Below are positions 32,300 through 43,035 of a stretch of DNA of 64,000 bases, piece after piece. Source of the stretch: Bimuria novae-zelandiae CBS 107.79. Lineage: Eukaryota; Ascomycota; Dothideomycetes; Pleosporales; Didymosphaeriaceae. The stretch covers positions 199,092 through 263,091 of the forward strand of contig ML976732.1 of the NCBI GenBank assembly GCA_010015655.1. Reading direction: 5' to 3'. A program made the position numbers and the translations under genes. Below the pieces are notes generated by a model that saw only the letters and a list, made by a program, of their open reading frames with translations, did not search any database and was not told the DNA's origin. The first letter of the stretch is position 1. Each line of letters begins with the position of its first letter.

Positions 32300-35200
32300 T
32301 AAGGACTAGTACGCTAACTAAGATTTTAATATCGCTAACGCCACCGTTAATATAGATAAACTTAACACTATAGTTATTAACTAGATAATACAGGTGGAAG
32401 AAGATAACATATTTGACCTATTTCTACTACTTAAGTTTAAGGAGCATTTTAAGAATTTTACCTATAATCTCTTTAACAGCATTAATAAGCATATCTAAAA
32501 AGCACTTAAAGAGCTTCTCCGCTAGCAAGGCATCTACATTAAGCAAGGTAATAGTAATAATCTCCCTAACTAATTCGCAGAACTCCTTATATTAACTGCT
32601 ATCTTAAAATAGCCTGCTAAGTATCTTAAGCTTATAAGGCTCTGTAAAGGCTTTAAGTGCCACTAGATCGCAGATAATAAAGAATAATAGTAGTAGCAGC
32701 GAGCTCCGCTAGGTAGAGGATTATTATTATTATCACAACCTGGATTTACGCCTATGTAGAATAACTCTTATTTGCTTACTAACCTTGCCAAGTTATACAC
32801 GCCGGAGCAGAAGTATTCAGGTAATAAATACAACATCCTTAAGACGAAGATTAAGGTGTTTAACGACCTTTGCACTAAGGTTAGAATTAATAAGGATAAG
32901 TAGTATAAAATAGCACTCTCTGTTATGCTTACTAGCTAAGCGCTTTAGTATTACTATAATTACATTACTCCCTAGGCGCTTACGCTTACTTATAATATAA
33001 TGCTTAACAAGCTGCGCACGTACTTTAACACCACACAAGCTTACTAAATATACCTCTAGGAGTGGCATAGCACTACGCTTAAGAGCGTTATAACTGCTAA
33101 CCCTAAGAAAGACCCTATAGAGTGTCTTAAAATAGTTATTAGTAAGATAAACATGCTCTATCAGGCACTATTACAGGACTAGGGTAAGAGCTATAATTAG
33201 TATTTGCTTACGCAATAGCTCCTTAGCGCATGTCGTGGTATTAAAGTAACTACTATAGCTTACTTAAAGCTAGCGACTATATTTAAAGGTGTCGCTGTAG
33301 ATCTCCGCAACGCAGTTAGCATGTAGTTAAGCTATTATCCTAATAGCCAGTTTCTATCACGAGATGTAGATGAGCAGTATTACACTAATCGCCACTATAT
33401 TTGTAATAATTAATAAGCTACAGGATTATTAGATAATAACTACTATAGTTACTACTATTAAGGTTAAGACGGATCGCGCGGCAATCAATTTAATAATAAT
33501 AACTATTAGTTAAACTACTTAGGTAATCGCTGTAATAAGACATACTTTATTTATAAGTAGCCTAAGTGCTAATTAACTTAACACTTAAAGAAGGAGCGCA
33601 TGGAGCATCGCCAACGCTATAACTAATACGCTTAAGATAATCCTAATGCCCTAAGCTATGAAGTGTTTCTCGCTGGCTATAAAGGTATAGAGCTTGAAGA
33701 CAGCGATAGTAGCAACAATAATACTAGTAATAATAATATTAAAGCATATTTTACTAACTAAGTCTACTTAACTATATCCTGCGGCAAGGTTAACGGCAAC
33801 GCTATTATCTCTAGCCTTAATAACGCTGCCGCACTTCATGCAATTACAGGCAATAATCCTTATATTTCTAGTAAAGTAAATAAAGATACTTAATTCTTCT
33901 TATTTAATTCACGCTACGGCGTAGATATCTTTTAAGGTATTATGCCTAACACTAGTGTAGCTAGTGTCTTAACTACTAGTAAGACATAAGTAAAGGCGCT
34001 GCAGCTTATTTAACTATTTATAGTTATTAATAAGTCCACCGCAGGACGTTGTCGAATCTAATTTAAAGATAATCTAGAGTGTTTCTCCTTTAGCGACGTT
34101 AATGTCAGCACGCTATTTAGTATAATTACCTTTATAGTAATACTAACCAACACACTATTTCTGCTCTGCTTAAATAATATAGATTATTATAGTATCTTCT
34201 TTAATAACATCGATAATATGCTCGTTCAAGGTGGTAAAGAATTTCTAATTGTCCGTAAATAGGGACATCCATGGCTCCTGCTTAATAAACAAGAGACTAT
34301 TATCTACTACTTAACTAAGACTAAGCTACGCCAGCTTCACCGACGCTTTAGCCATCCTGCTACTAGATAACTACACAAGATCCTTAGTAAAGCAGGCCAT
34401 AAAGACATTAATAAGAACATTATTAATCGCATTAATAAGTACTGTCACTAGTGTTAAATCTATAGCAAAGCACCTGGCCGTTTCCGCTTTACTATTCGCG
34501 ATGACATGGACTTTAACTTATGTGTTATTATTAATGTAATGTACATCAATCAGAAACTAGTGCTCCACGCAGTTAATAAAGCCATAGCTTTTTAAGCTAC
34601 TTAATTTATGCCAAATATCTAGGTAAACACTACTTAGGATCTCCTTCGCGCTATATAGATTAACATGTACGTTAGTCCTCCTAACGTTATTAAGACAGAT
34701 GCTGGCAAGAACTTTATTACTAATAAGTTTATTAACAACGCTACGTTACTTGTAATCGAGGTTAAGGAAGTCCTAGTAGAGGCATATTATTTAATTAGCA
34801 AGATTAAGTGTTATTATACTCCTATTTGCCGTGCTTATAGGGTAATCTTTATAGACGTTGAACGCATAACTGCTCTCGAACATATCTTGCAGATGGCTGT
34901 CAAGGCTGTTAATAACACCGCAGGTCCTAACGGACTTGTCCTAACTCTTCTCGTCTTTAGAGTATATCCTCGCCTGTTAAAGAAATTACCACTATCGCTA
35001 TCTATTACCGCCCGCGGCGCTATAGTGCGCAAAGCAATAGCTAAAGTGCGTAAGATTAAGGTAAAGCGCTAAGTTAATAAAGCTTTTACAACTTATAATA
35101 GTTCTAACGTAACTAATATCTTACTATTACCTATCCTAAGTAGCGTTAAGGTCTAGCGAGAGAATTATAAATAGTCTAGCCCGCATTAGATAATCGCCCT

Positions 35201-37016
35201 CTACGTTAATAAGTAATCCGTGGTTATTAAAATTAATAATAAATAAGTTACCTTCCGTATTACCGTAGTGCGCCTGTATTATGTAGACGATACGACCATT
35301 ATTACCCCTCCCGTAGAGGACGAGGACAATAGTAGCTCTAACGATAATTTTACTCTTATTATAGAGGAGTCCGCGCCTAAGCGTAAGCGCGGTAGGCTAA
35401 AAGGCTTAAGGAATAAGCTAAAACCTAATAAAGTTATAACTACTATAGTTAACCTTAATTAACGTGAGCGTGATAATCTTGTCCTGGCTAAGAAGCTACG
35501 AGTAGTCAGTAAGATTATAACACTAAGGTAACTATTTAAAGCATCTATAAAGGCAGAGATTAACGCCCTTATAATATAAAGTATCTTTCGCTTTAAGAAG
35601 TATAATTCTTACTGTTATAATAAGGTCCGCATCTTTAAGTTACGCATTATTAATAAAGTTAAAGGCAAGACTACTAATCGCCTGTATAAGAAGTCCCGTC
35701 TTGTTATCTAAGGATACGCTAATAATAATAAGAAGCTTGTCCTAATATAGTCTCCCACTATCTAGCGTGCAAGCCAGCGTGTGATTATCGCTCTAGCACT
35801 ATCACTATTAAAGCTGGGCATGTACCTCTGGCTCCGTGACATTACTTAGGCCTATACGCAATCGGATGATCCACTCTAGCGTACTATTATAGCTAACATA
35901 CTAACCTAACTTAAGGAAAGTTATCTAACAAACATAGTTATAGTTATTATTAAGCTACTATATGGCATTGCTGAAGCAGGTGCCTATTAGTGGTTAACGT
36001 ATAATAAACACTACACCGAGACTCTCTACATGGTGATATCTACTTATAATCCATGCCTGCTTATTAGTAAGGCTGGTAGCAAGTGCTTTAGCATTGTTAG
36101 CATGTAAACTGACAACACGCTTAGTCTGTCTGATAAAGCTTTTATAGACCTTGAGGACTAAGAGCTGCGTTTTAAGGCCAAGCCTAAGTAGTTTCTCTTA
36201 CTAAACGCGTAAATCGACTTTAACGGCTGCATTGTTAAGCTTAATAATAATAATTACGCCATTACTCTGCGCTAGAAGAAGCAAGGCGAGAAGCTAGAAA
36301 TAGCTAATAATAAGTAATTATATATTTAATAGCGCGCTTAAGGTGCTTATATTGCGACAATTTGTTAACTAGAGGCGAACTTCGACCTCGCCGCCGTAGC
36401 CTAAGCGAGTGAGCCCATAAAAGAAGAAATTGCTAGATTAAATAAGCGTATTATCTAGTAGAAGGAGAATATTACTCGCGGCCTTAACTTCATCCTACTA
36501 GACTTAAGTAACTTGAAGCTGTACGCCTTTATTAACGCATTATTTACTAATAATAAGGATATATTATTATAAATAGGCTTCGTAATCACGCTTAGTAATA
36601 AGACTAAAGATAGTAATTGTAACTTTAAGTTTAAGGGTAATATTATCTACTAGTTATCTATTAAGTATAAGCGCGTTATTCGCAGCGTCCTTACATTTAA
36701 GATCTACGCGATAGCCTATAGAGTTGATATTATAATTATAATTAGCAGTATAATTAACATAATTATATAGTAACTTAATCTCCCTAATATCCCTATTATC
36801 GTGTGCACTAACTTACGCTCCTTATATAATTGCCTTATTAAGCTTGGCACTACTAAGGAGAAGCGCCTTATAATTAATATTATAGCTCTACGTGAGGCCT
36901 ATAAGCGTAATAATCTTATAAATATCCGCTGGATTAATGGACATAACAATCTAGCAGACTTAATAACTAAGGCTGGCTCTAACTTAGCTATAGAGTATCT
37001 TATTAACTATAACTAG
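32300..37016 (+). pseudogene. Copia gag-pol polyprotein, RIP-mutated
   Basis: One long plus-strand frame is interrupted by many TAG/TAA codons. Landmarks in order: a degenerate CCHC knuckle near 33525-33600; a protease-like GIMPNTSVAS near 33930-33970, where Asp-Thr-Gly is expected; integrase text in the frame 34665-35072 (TDAGKNFITNKF, LQMAVKAVNNTAGPNGLV); RT text near 35850-36200 (LLYGIAEAGAY, STYNPCLLI); and RNase H at 36801-37016 (NLRSLYNCLIKLGTT, IRWINGHNNLADLITKA). Integrase before RT defines Copia. No functional product is possible from this copy. Confidence 0.85.
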
Positions 37017-37253
37017 CTTAAGCTTCGCGTGTAAGGCTAGGTTAATCGCGCTAAAGTTAACACCCTAGAGTATAATTATAATAGTAAGAAGTAGTAAGTC
37101 TGCAAAAGGAGTAGCAAGATAGGCACTAAGAGGACGCGCACTGGCGCTAGTCCGGTTAGAAAACTAGCAACTATTACAGATTGTGTTTTATTGCAGATTT
37201 AAGCGTTCTGGGCTGAACTGGCCACATGTAGCATAAAAGAAAAAGATAGCCAG

Positions 37254-37550
37254 TGTTGGTATCAAACCTACGCAACACTGCTACGGCTTTCACCGCCATG
37301 TAGTTTGCCTGTAGTTTTAAACCTGCGCAACACTGCTACGGCTTTCACCGCTATGTAGTTTGCCTACGGCTTATTACGCAGTTTGCCTGTGGTTTGTTGC
37401 GCTAGTCCTGATCGGGCTAGCAGGGAACAAACCACGCTTGATAAATACCTCTCACTACAGCCCACCACAATAGATCTGCAATCAAGAATTAAATCAGTAC
37501 CACATCGTTGCAACGAAGTCTTGATCCAACAGCCTATTGCCGTATCAACA
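37254..37550 (+). repeat. Right (3') LTR
   Basis: 297 bp, TGTTGG to CAACA. It carries the same 55-base internal duplication as the left LTR, so the duplication predates insertion. It has fewer T-for-C changes in its second half than the left LTR. Confidence 0.93.
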
Positions 37551-37865
37551 CGCGCTGTTTTTTATAGTACTCTTTTCTCTTATATTAAAATACTAAGGCA
37601 CTTTATTAATCTATTTCTGCTATATTGTTAATAGGGTGTTAATATGTTATCTAGTTCGAGCGCCTGCGTGGCTAAAGTAATAATTTTTAATACTAAAATA
37701 GCTGTTAAGATGGATATACTTAATACTAAACGCTAGAATAAGCTTTTGCGACATCTGTAGCGTCTAATAGTGGAACATAATAAGCTTAAAACGGATGGAT
37801 TAGATTTCCATGGATTTTGTGGATTTTGCATGGATGGATATCCAATCCATCCGTGAACATCACTG

Positions 37866-38603
37866 TTACCATGCGTCTTACAATAAATGTCAGAGTAGAA
37901 GGAATTAAGCCATATGTATTCTAGTGCGGTAGATTTCCTGTCAGAGTATGCTCAGGCCCATACTTTAAGCAGACTGTACGGACAAAGGCGAAATGCGCTT
38001 GTTTCGCCTTACAACCTCAGGAACGCTGAAAACGTGGAACCTTGCGAGCTCCCGGGTTCCGCACCCACACAAACAGTGACCCGAGCATCATATAGGTCTA
38101 GTAAGCTTTTTGGATTATTCGTAAGCAGCTGCTCCATTTTATCGCTTGGTCGAATGGGTCATACGTGTACTGTAGCAAATGTAATTCATTTCGAAAAACT
38201 TCATTGTTGATAGTGCACGTGTAATATCTTGAGTTTCTCGAAGAAACGCAAAAACGCCATAAATAACACACGCCCAAATTATTGTGAATCTATCATATTC
38301 AGACTGAAGACACTGCATATTCTCATTATGCCCGGCTAGGCACAATCCAGGAGACCCACGTCTGGGTCTGGTCCGACCATGGGTGATCGGCGGTGATCCC
38401 TAGGATCTATATACTAGGCTGAGGAAGCACAGGTTGTCGAGCGATGTCATCATATAGCATGATATTGCTGGGCATTCCTCCGGGCGAGCAATTTGGTGTA
38501 TAAAGGTGGCTGCTTCGCACCTTTGCCAACTACACTCAACAACTTATCACTTCTTCCACCGCACCCACCTCCTAACTAGGTATCAAAGGAATAGAAAGAG
38601 TCC
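37866..38603. other. Flank between the hAT element and the secreted-protein gene
   Basis: It starts with the right hAT target duplication (37866-37873). No gene seen. The last 100 bases form the promoter of the next gene. Confidence 0.6.
38499..38505 (+). promoter_or_regulatory. TATA box of secreted-protein gene
   Basis: TATAAAG, 105 bases upstream of the ATG at 38604, followed by a CA-rich leader (CAACTACACTCAACAACTTATC). Good spacing and context for a fungal promoter. Confidence 0.5.
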
Positions 38604-39722
38604 ATGATACCTTCTACATACTATTTCGCTAACCTGTCTGTCCTCATCTCCGTGGCCACGGCACAAGATCCCTTCTACATGTGCATAGACAACAAGTGCG
38701 AGGACTGTCCGTCGTCTGTCGCGAGCACCGGAACCGGCTATCCCAATTGTGTCATATACAACGTAGACGATGTGTTCGGCAACCAAGGTTACGAGCCAAA
38801 CGAGAGTGGGTAAGTGCACCATAACCCTTGTCTTGCACAACGACGCTTAACATCTGTTCGTGTGAGTTTACCAATTATTAGAGGCTATAGCGTCTTTTTT
38901 GACGTCCAACCACATGAGCCCGGATGTGCGACCATCATCAAAACCCCCGCTTCGACCGACCTCGTCGGTTGCGGCTTCGCCATTGGATCCTTTCAACAGC
39001 CAACATGCGCGAAGCTCGCCCTCAAAGCATCCTTCATGGTGCAAACCTGCTGTGGGGAGGACTGCGACAAGGCGGGAGGAAAGATGATACGTGGTCTCGG
39101 ACCTGTTGGCAGCAAGCGCTCTATTTCCCTCGACGGGCGTGGCGGTCTTCTCCTCAAAGACGCCAATGGAAACATCATCGAGCCCGCAGTCATTGGTCCA
39201 CCGGTCGATCAATCCGTCCATGTCGGAGAAAAGCCTGCCGCATCAAGAAGTATCCTGGAGAAGCGCTCATGCACTGAGAATAGCTGGCAAGGCGGCGAAG
39301 TCCTCACCAGGCCCGCCGATGAAGTCCAGATCATGAGTGACTCTGTGAACGGAGGGACTGAAGGGGCAAGCGTTACGGTAACCACGGAACGTAGCCAAAG
39401 CTACACATCTTCAATGAGCCTTGGTATCAGCGATATCATCAGCTTGGGAGTGAGTACTGAGTTTACAGAATCGTATAGCACCAGCGAGGCGAAAATGGTT
39501 TCGATTTCTCCTGGACAAACTTGAAAACTTGGATTCACAGCCACCCTAAGTTGCAGTACTGGAAAGGGGCAGTGTGATGGTGGTGAAGTCGAGGGCGAAG
39601 TCTGCTGTAAACTTTCTCTCGAATCATGGCGATGTCATGTACCAAGCTGATCGGTCCCAGGGCCAACGGAAGGACCTGATGGAGATGTTAGTGGCACTTA
39701 TGCCGTCATTACCGAGTCCTAA
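38604..39722 (+). pseudogene. Secreted cysteine-rich protein, interrupted by two in-frame TGA codons
   Basis: Exon 38604-38809, a 72-nt GT-AG intron (38810-38881, TTAAC branch), then exon 2 from 38882. A signal peptide (ends VATAQ) leads into a Cys-rich region (MCIDNKCEDCPSS, CGFAIG, TCCGEDCDKAGG). Two Lys-Arg sites that could be Kex2 cleavage points follow (GSKR, LEKR), then a Ser/Thr-rich strand region (SYTSSMSLGISDIISLGVS). The frame meets TGA at 39522-39524, but the same frame continues with sensible text (KLGFTATLSC, GQCDGGEVEGEVCC), meets a second TGA at 39648-39650, continues again (VSGTYAVITES), and ends at TAA 39720-39722. The family is not identified. Either the copy is dead, or a 282-residue truncated protein is made. 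Confidence 0.65.
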
Positions 39723-39962
39723 AGCTATTTTGTTTCAGGCTCTAAACGTCGAAGTCGCATTCAGTGGCATACCTTGGTTTCCCGGTTTCCTATCTAAATA
39801 GCACACTCGTTGAAAATAAACCACAAGTCTCTTATTGGCACAATAAATATCCCCCAAGACCTTAGTAGAGGAAGTATATAAGGGAGCAATAAATCCATGA
39901 TCGTTTCAGACTAGATGCCTGGCCTTTGGATAGAATAGACGAAAAAGCCGCAGGATTGTGGG

Positions 39963-41026
39963 TTATTTAGATTGTGACTCTAACACCTGTAGAAGGATCC
40001 TTTGCGCTTTCAAGCTATCTTCCTGAGCACGAATCGACGCCTTCAGCGCTTCTCGGAACACATCTCCTGTTTCTGAAGTCTCGGTGGAAGTGAAGGCTGC
40101 CACTGACCCAATCTCATGCTCACTGTTGCTCAATTCCCGGAGTTGGAAACTGGGCTCCTCCTCATTGCGCACCGGACCTGCGGTAGTCTGGTCTAGGAGC
40201 TTGCTGTTCAACGGTATGAATACCTCGGAAAGCGCCGCGATAGAGAACATAATAAAGAAGAGAAGAACAGCTAAGTTGGCGTTGCTACCCTTTAACGTGC
40301 CCAATTCCGCGGTGTAGACAGAGCCGAGGTATATTCCCAACGTGACGAACAGAGTCAAGATCGAAAGGCTGAGCAGTCTACTGGGCGCTGTCAGGATTGC
40401 TGCGGCTGTGAGCGAGGGAATTCTCTCGTCACTATGCAGCGCCTGCCCATCCGGTAATCTGTCCCGACGAGGGGCGGTGTCGAAGAAGCGAATGCTCCAT
40501 TTGTTGCGTGGCGATGTGAGCCACTCGCGAACGTCTTCTGGATTATGTAGGTCGCTCAGAGTCCGCTGAACGTAGAATGAGAAGTATGTCGATAGTAGCC
40601 CACTAATTAGGCTTGTATATGCAAAGGCAGTAGCTGTCCAGTGAATATTGCCAAAGTCGGAGAGGCCGGGCATAGTTATGGCTATCTGGGCTATGATGGC
40701 GGCCTTCCAAGGGATTCATGGTTAGCACGTCTTTGTAATCTATGCTATCATTCAAAAGAAGTATTGATGCGAACTAAAGAACTTACCGAAACGGCTTCTA
40801 GAGCGAACGTGTCTTTGAAAGACTCTTTTAGTCTCCATGCTTCCCGTGCATCTCCATTTAACACATACGTTCGTATGCGGTGCGTTACTTGAGCCACATC
40901 AGTTTTGAGAAACAGACTCCATGATAATGGATTGGCGATATTCTCTCGTAAGAGCAAAACCGTTTCCTTAGGATCGAAACCAGAAAGTATCGTAAGCATC
41001 CATCGCGGGAATTGAACACTCTTCAT
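39963..41026 (-). CDS. Hypothetical fungal multi-pass membrane protein
   Basis: Two exons, 40787-41026 and 39963-40703, with an 83-nt GT-AG intron that has a GCTAAC branch site. The sum is 981 nt (326 residues). The first exon (MKSVQFPRWMLTILSGFDPKE) is soluble and helical. After the junction come hydrophobic spans (AAIIAQIAITMPGL; TATAFAYTSLISGLLSTYF; LSLSILTLFVTLGIYLGSVY; NLAVLLFFIMFSIAALSEVF), then a Glu/Ser-rich tail with a coiled-coil-like end (EALKASIRAQEDSLKAQRILLQVLE). It resembles the many uncharacterised fungal membrane proteins with a long cytosolic N-terminal domain. An upstream open frame (40968-41222) could add a 5' exon; I did not include it because no clean splice joins it. 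Confidence 0.62.
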
Positions 41027-41588
41027 TCCGAGAAAACTGTGAGAGAATTGCAAGGGGGAGGGCGTTGGGGATGAGCTGGAGTGTGAAAAGTGCGCGATAA
41101 AACGAACAGGAAGCTACAAAGGCACCCTGTGCAATGAGGGGCAGTAGAAAATGTCGTGCACAAGTAAGGATAAGCTGACCTTGCAGTGATGGAGGAAAGG
41201 CACAGGAGACAGCTTCAGGCAACGAGATACGCCGGCTCAGCTGCTAAAAATAGCACATGTGCAAGCTACAACCTATCCTAAGAGAACATATTCACGATGT
41301 CCTACACAAAGTCGTTGAGTCTTAGGCGAAATATTATTGTCCTCGGGGTTTCTGCAAGCCAACGCGCAAGAAAAGTCCAGTTGAGACAATACAGCGGCGC
41401 GTACACTGGGTGGTTCCTTGAAAGCCTGTCGCGCTAGCCGATCTTGGCTACCCCACTCATCCCAACCTCGCCCCGACGGATGACCTCATCTGTATCAGCA
41501 TCGCGATTCCATTTGCGTCACCACTGCCAGAACCTACACATAACTTTCTGGCATCTGAATCTACTTAACAATAACGGTCTCATATAGA
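41027..41588. other. Intergenic region between divergent genes
   Basis: About 560 bases between two divergent membrane-protein genes. Apart from the possible 5' exon frame near 40968-41222, nothing is seen. Confidence 0.45.
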
Positions 41589-42377
41589 ATGGCTTCCAGC
41601 TGCTCTGCGATAAGCCCTCCATCATCCACGGATCCACTCTTTAACGTTACGGAAATACTTCAGCAGCGATGGGAAGATAGCCCTAAAGACAACAGAGAGA
41701 GGCTGGAGCTTTGCTGGGGGTACAATGATTGCGGGGACTGTCATCGCAGCAAAGGACATTGCGGCTGGTGTGCAATTGTGAGTTCTCTTGTCCTCGAAAC
41801 TTCCGTTATTTCATTCATTGCGCTGGGTTTTGTCGTGCTAAGCTTCAATATTATTGATTAAATGGGACCATGGCTTTTAGAGAGGATCCAGTATCATTAT
41901 AAAATGACTAACACGCACCAGTCGAGTACATGCCTCCCTCTTCCATTAGATCCCTGGTCCCGAGCTTTCCCTCTTCTCTCTCCTATGCGCCACAAGTTTA
42001 TCTGCGCGACCGGCCCTGAACGCTTTGAACTGCGTACTAGTGGCCTAGGATGCCAAGTCTCAACCATCACGTTCCTAACCTCAATCGTCACCATCTTCTG
42101 CACACTATTTGGTGTCCTGGTGCTCTACTTCCTATTTTACGCCGGAGACAGGATTGGCTTCGCGCTAAAAACTCGGAAAGGCGGATGGGTCGTTTACGGA
42201 GATGGAAGGGAGGGTGTATGGGTCAGAAAGAGCGCAAGCTGGGGACGATGGTGGCGGATGCTCACTGGAAGGCTCAGGGAGAATGAGATTTTAGAAGTCG
42301 ATGGAGGAACGCAGGAGAGAAGTTGGTGGGCTTGGATGAGGGCTTTCAGGAAGGATGAAGGAAGGATCACGATTTGA
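41589..42377 (+). CDS. Single-pass membrane protein with PSI-like cysteine motif
   Basis: Two exons, 41589-41777 and 41922-42377, with a 144-nt GT-AG intron (branch ACTAAC). The sum is 645 nt (214 residues). The ectodomain has CWGYNDCGDC, then KGHCGWCAI, then SSTCLPLP across the splice, a C-x-W-C pattern like plexin/semaphorin/integrin (PSI) cysteine knots found in many fungal surface proteins. One strong transmembrane helix (ITFLTSIVTIFCTLFGVLVLY) is followed by a basic, Trp-rich cytoplasmic part (ASWGRWWRM, RSWWAWMRAF). There is no obvious cleavable signal peptide. The exact phase at the junction supports the intron. The function is unknown. Confidence 0.7.
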
Positions 42378-43035
42378 CGAGAGCCGGCCGTTGCTCGGTT
42401 GACCAATTCTGCTATTGGTGGCTCCTCTTACATCTCCATCAGCAGTATTCTACCGCCCGATGCTCTCTGAACTTCGCAGAGTAGTTGGCCTAGAGCAATT
42501 CAAGATTTACCCACAATATCACTGCAGTAATCAGCCATCGTTGTCCTCTGGTGTCGATCGCTGTATCGTTTATCTCGGTTGAACTCAAGACCGACCCGCA
42601 GGCGAGGTGTGAGGAGAGACAGGCGCAGCGTTGATTGTGACAAGTACATGCGTATATAAAATGAGCGTCTCAGTGCTAGCTTGTCGGTGTCGAGGCCTGA
42701 GGCCAAGCGGATTGGAGTGCTCCTGCCACATCATGGGGCAAGGTTGAAGTTATGGACTAAATGAAACGGATTATCATAAGCTAGTGCCATTCTTTTGCGT
42801 GTATTTAGCTAAGACTGAAATCTAACTTTATCGCTTGTTAGGTTAAAGATACGTTAGTTAGTCCACGATAATACTTAAACCCCGCCCTTCTTATTAGTGT
42901 GAAAGTAGATCTAGTAACAAGATAAGAGGTGAAAGTCCCTTGTACGAAGGGTCAAAAGCGAGATAGGTAAGCACCTGATGAAAATGAGATAGTATGATGG
43001 ATTGAAATATGGGGCATCAGGTCTACAAAAACGCC
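42378..43035. other. Intergenic region
   Basis: About 650 bases, no gene-like frame. 42760-42900 becomes A/T- and TpA-rich, like a small RIP-affected relic, but no element ends are visible. Confidence 0.4.

Larger units (their letters stand above)
31622..37550 (+). mobile_element. Copia-superfamily LTR retrotransposon nested in the hAT element
   Basis: A 5929-bp element bounded by two 297-bp LTRs beginning TGTTGG and ending CAACA (TAACA in the left copy). The 5-bp target duplication CGCGC is present on both sides (31617-31621 and 37551-37555). The domain order gag zinc knuckle, protease, integrase, RT, RNase H is that of Copia. A purine-rich tract (AAAAGAAAAAGATAG, just before 37251) is a fair polypurine tract. 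I could not identify a convincing primer-binding site after the left LTR. Coding parts are full of TAA/TAG, consistent with RIP. Confidence 0.94.
28564..37865 (+). mobile_element. hAT DNA transposon, RIP-degraded, split by a Copia element
   Basis: Terminal inverted repeats start CAGTGATGT and run about 26 bases with two mismatches (left CAGTGATGTCCATGGATGG; the right end reads CAGTGATGTTCACGGATGG on the other strand). Identical 8-bp target duplications, TTACCATG, lie at 28556-28563 and 37866-37873; 8 bp is the hAT hallmark. Excluding the nested element and its duplicated 5 bp, the transposon is about 3.37 kb. The interior is very A/T- and TpA-rich, with TAG/TAA where CAG/CAA is expected. The subterminal regions hold several GGATGGATT/AATCCATCC copies in both directions, probably transposase-binding sites. 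Confidence 0.93.

Noticed and set aside
39522..39650. Selenocysteine-type recoding of the two TGA codons
   Set aside because: Filamentous ascomycetes are not known to have selenocysteine machinery, and no recoding structure is visible; mutation or sequence error is simpler.
42378..42450. Possible tRNA-like segment (GAGAGCCGGCCGTTGC... with later complementary bases)
   Set aside because: No consistent cloverleaf, no A/B box spacing and no anticodon arm could be drawn.
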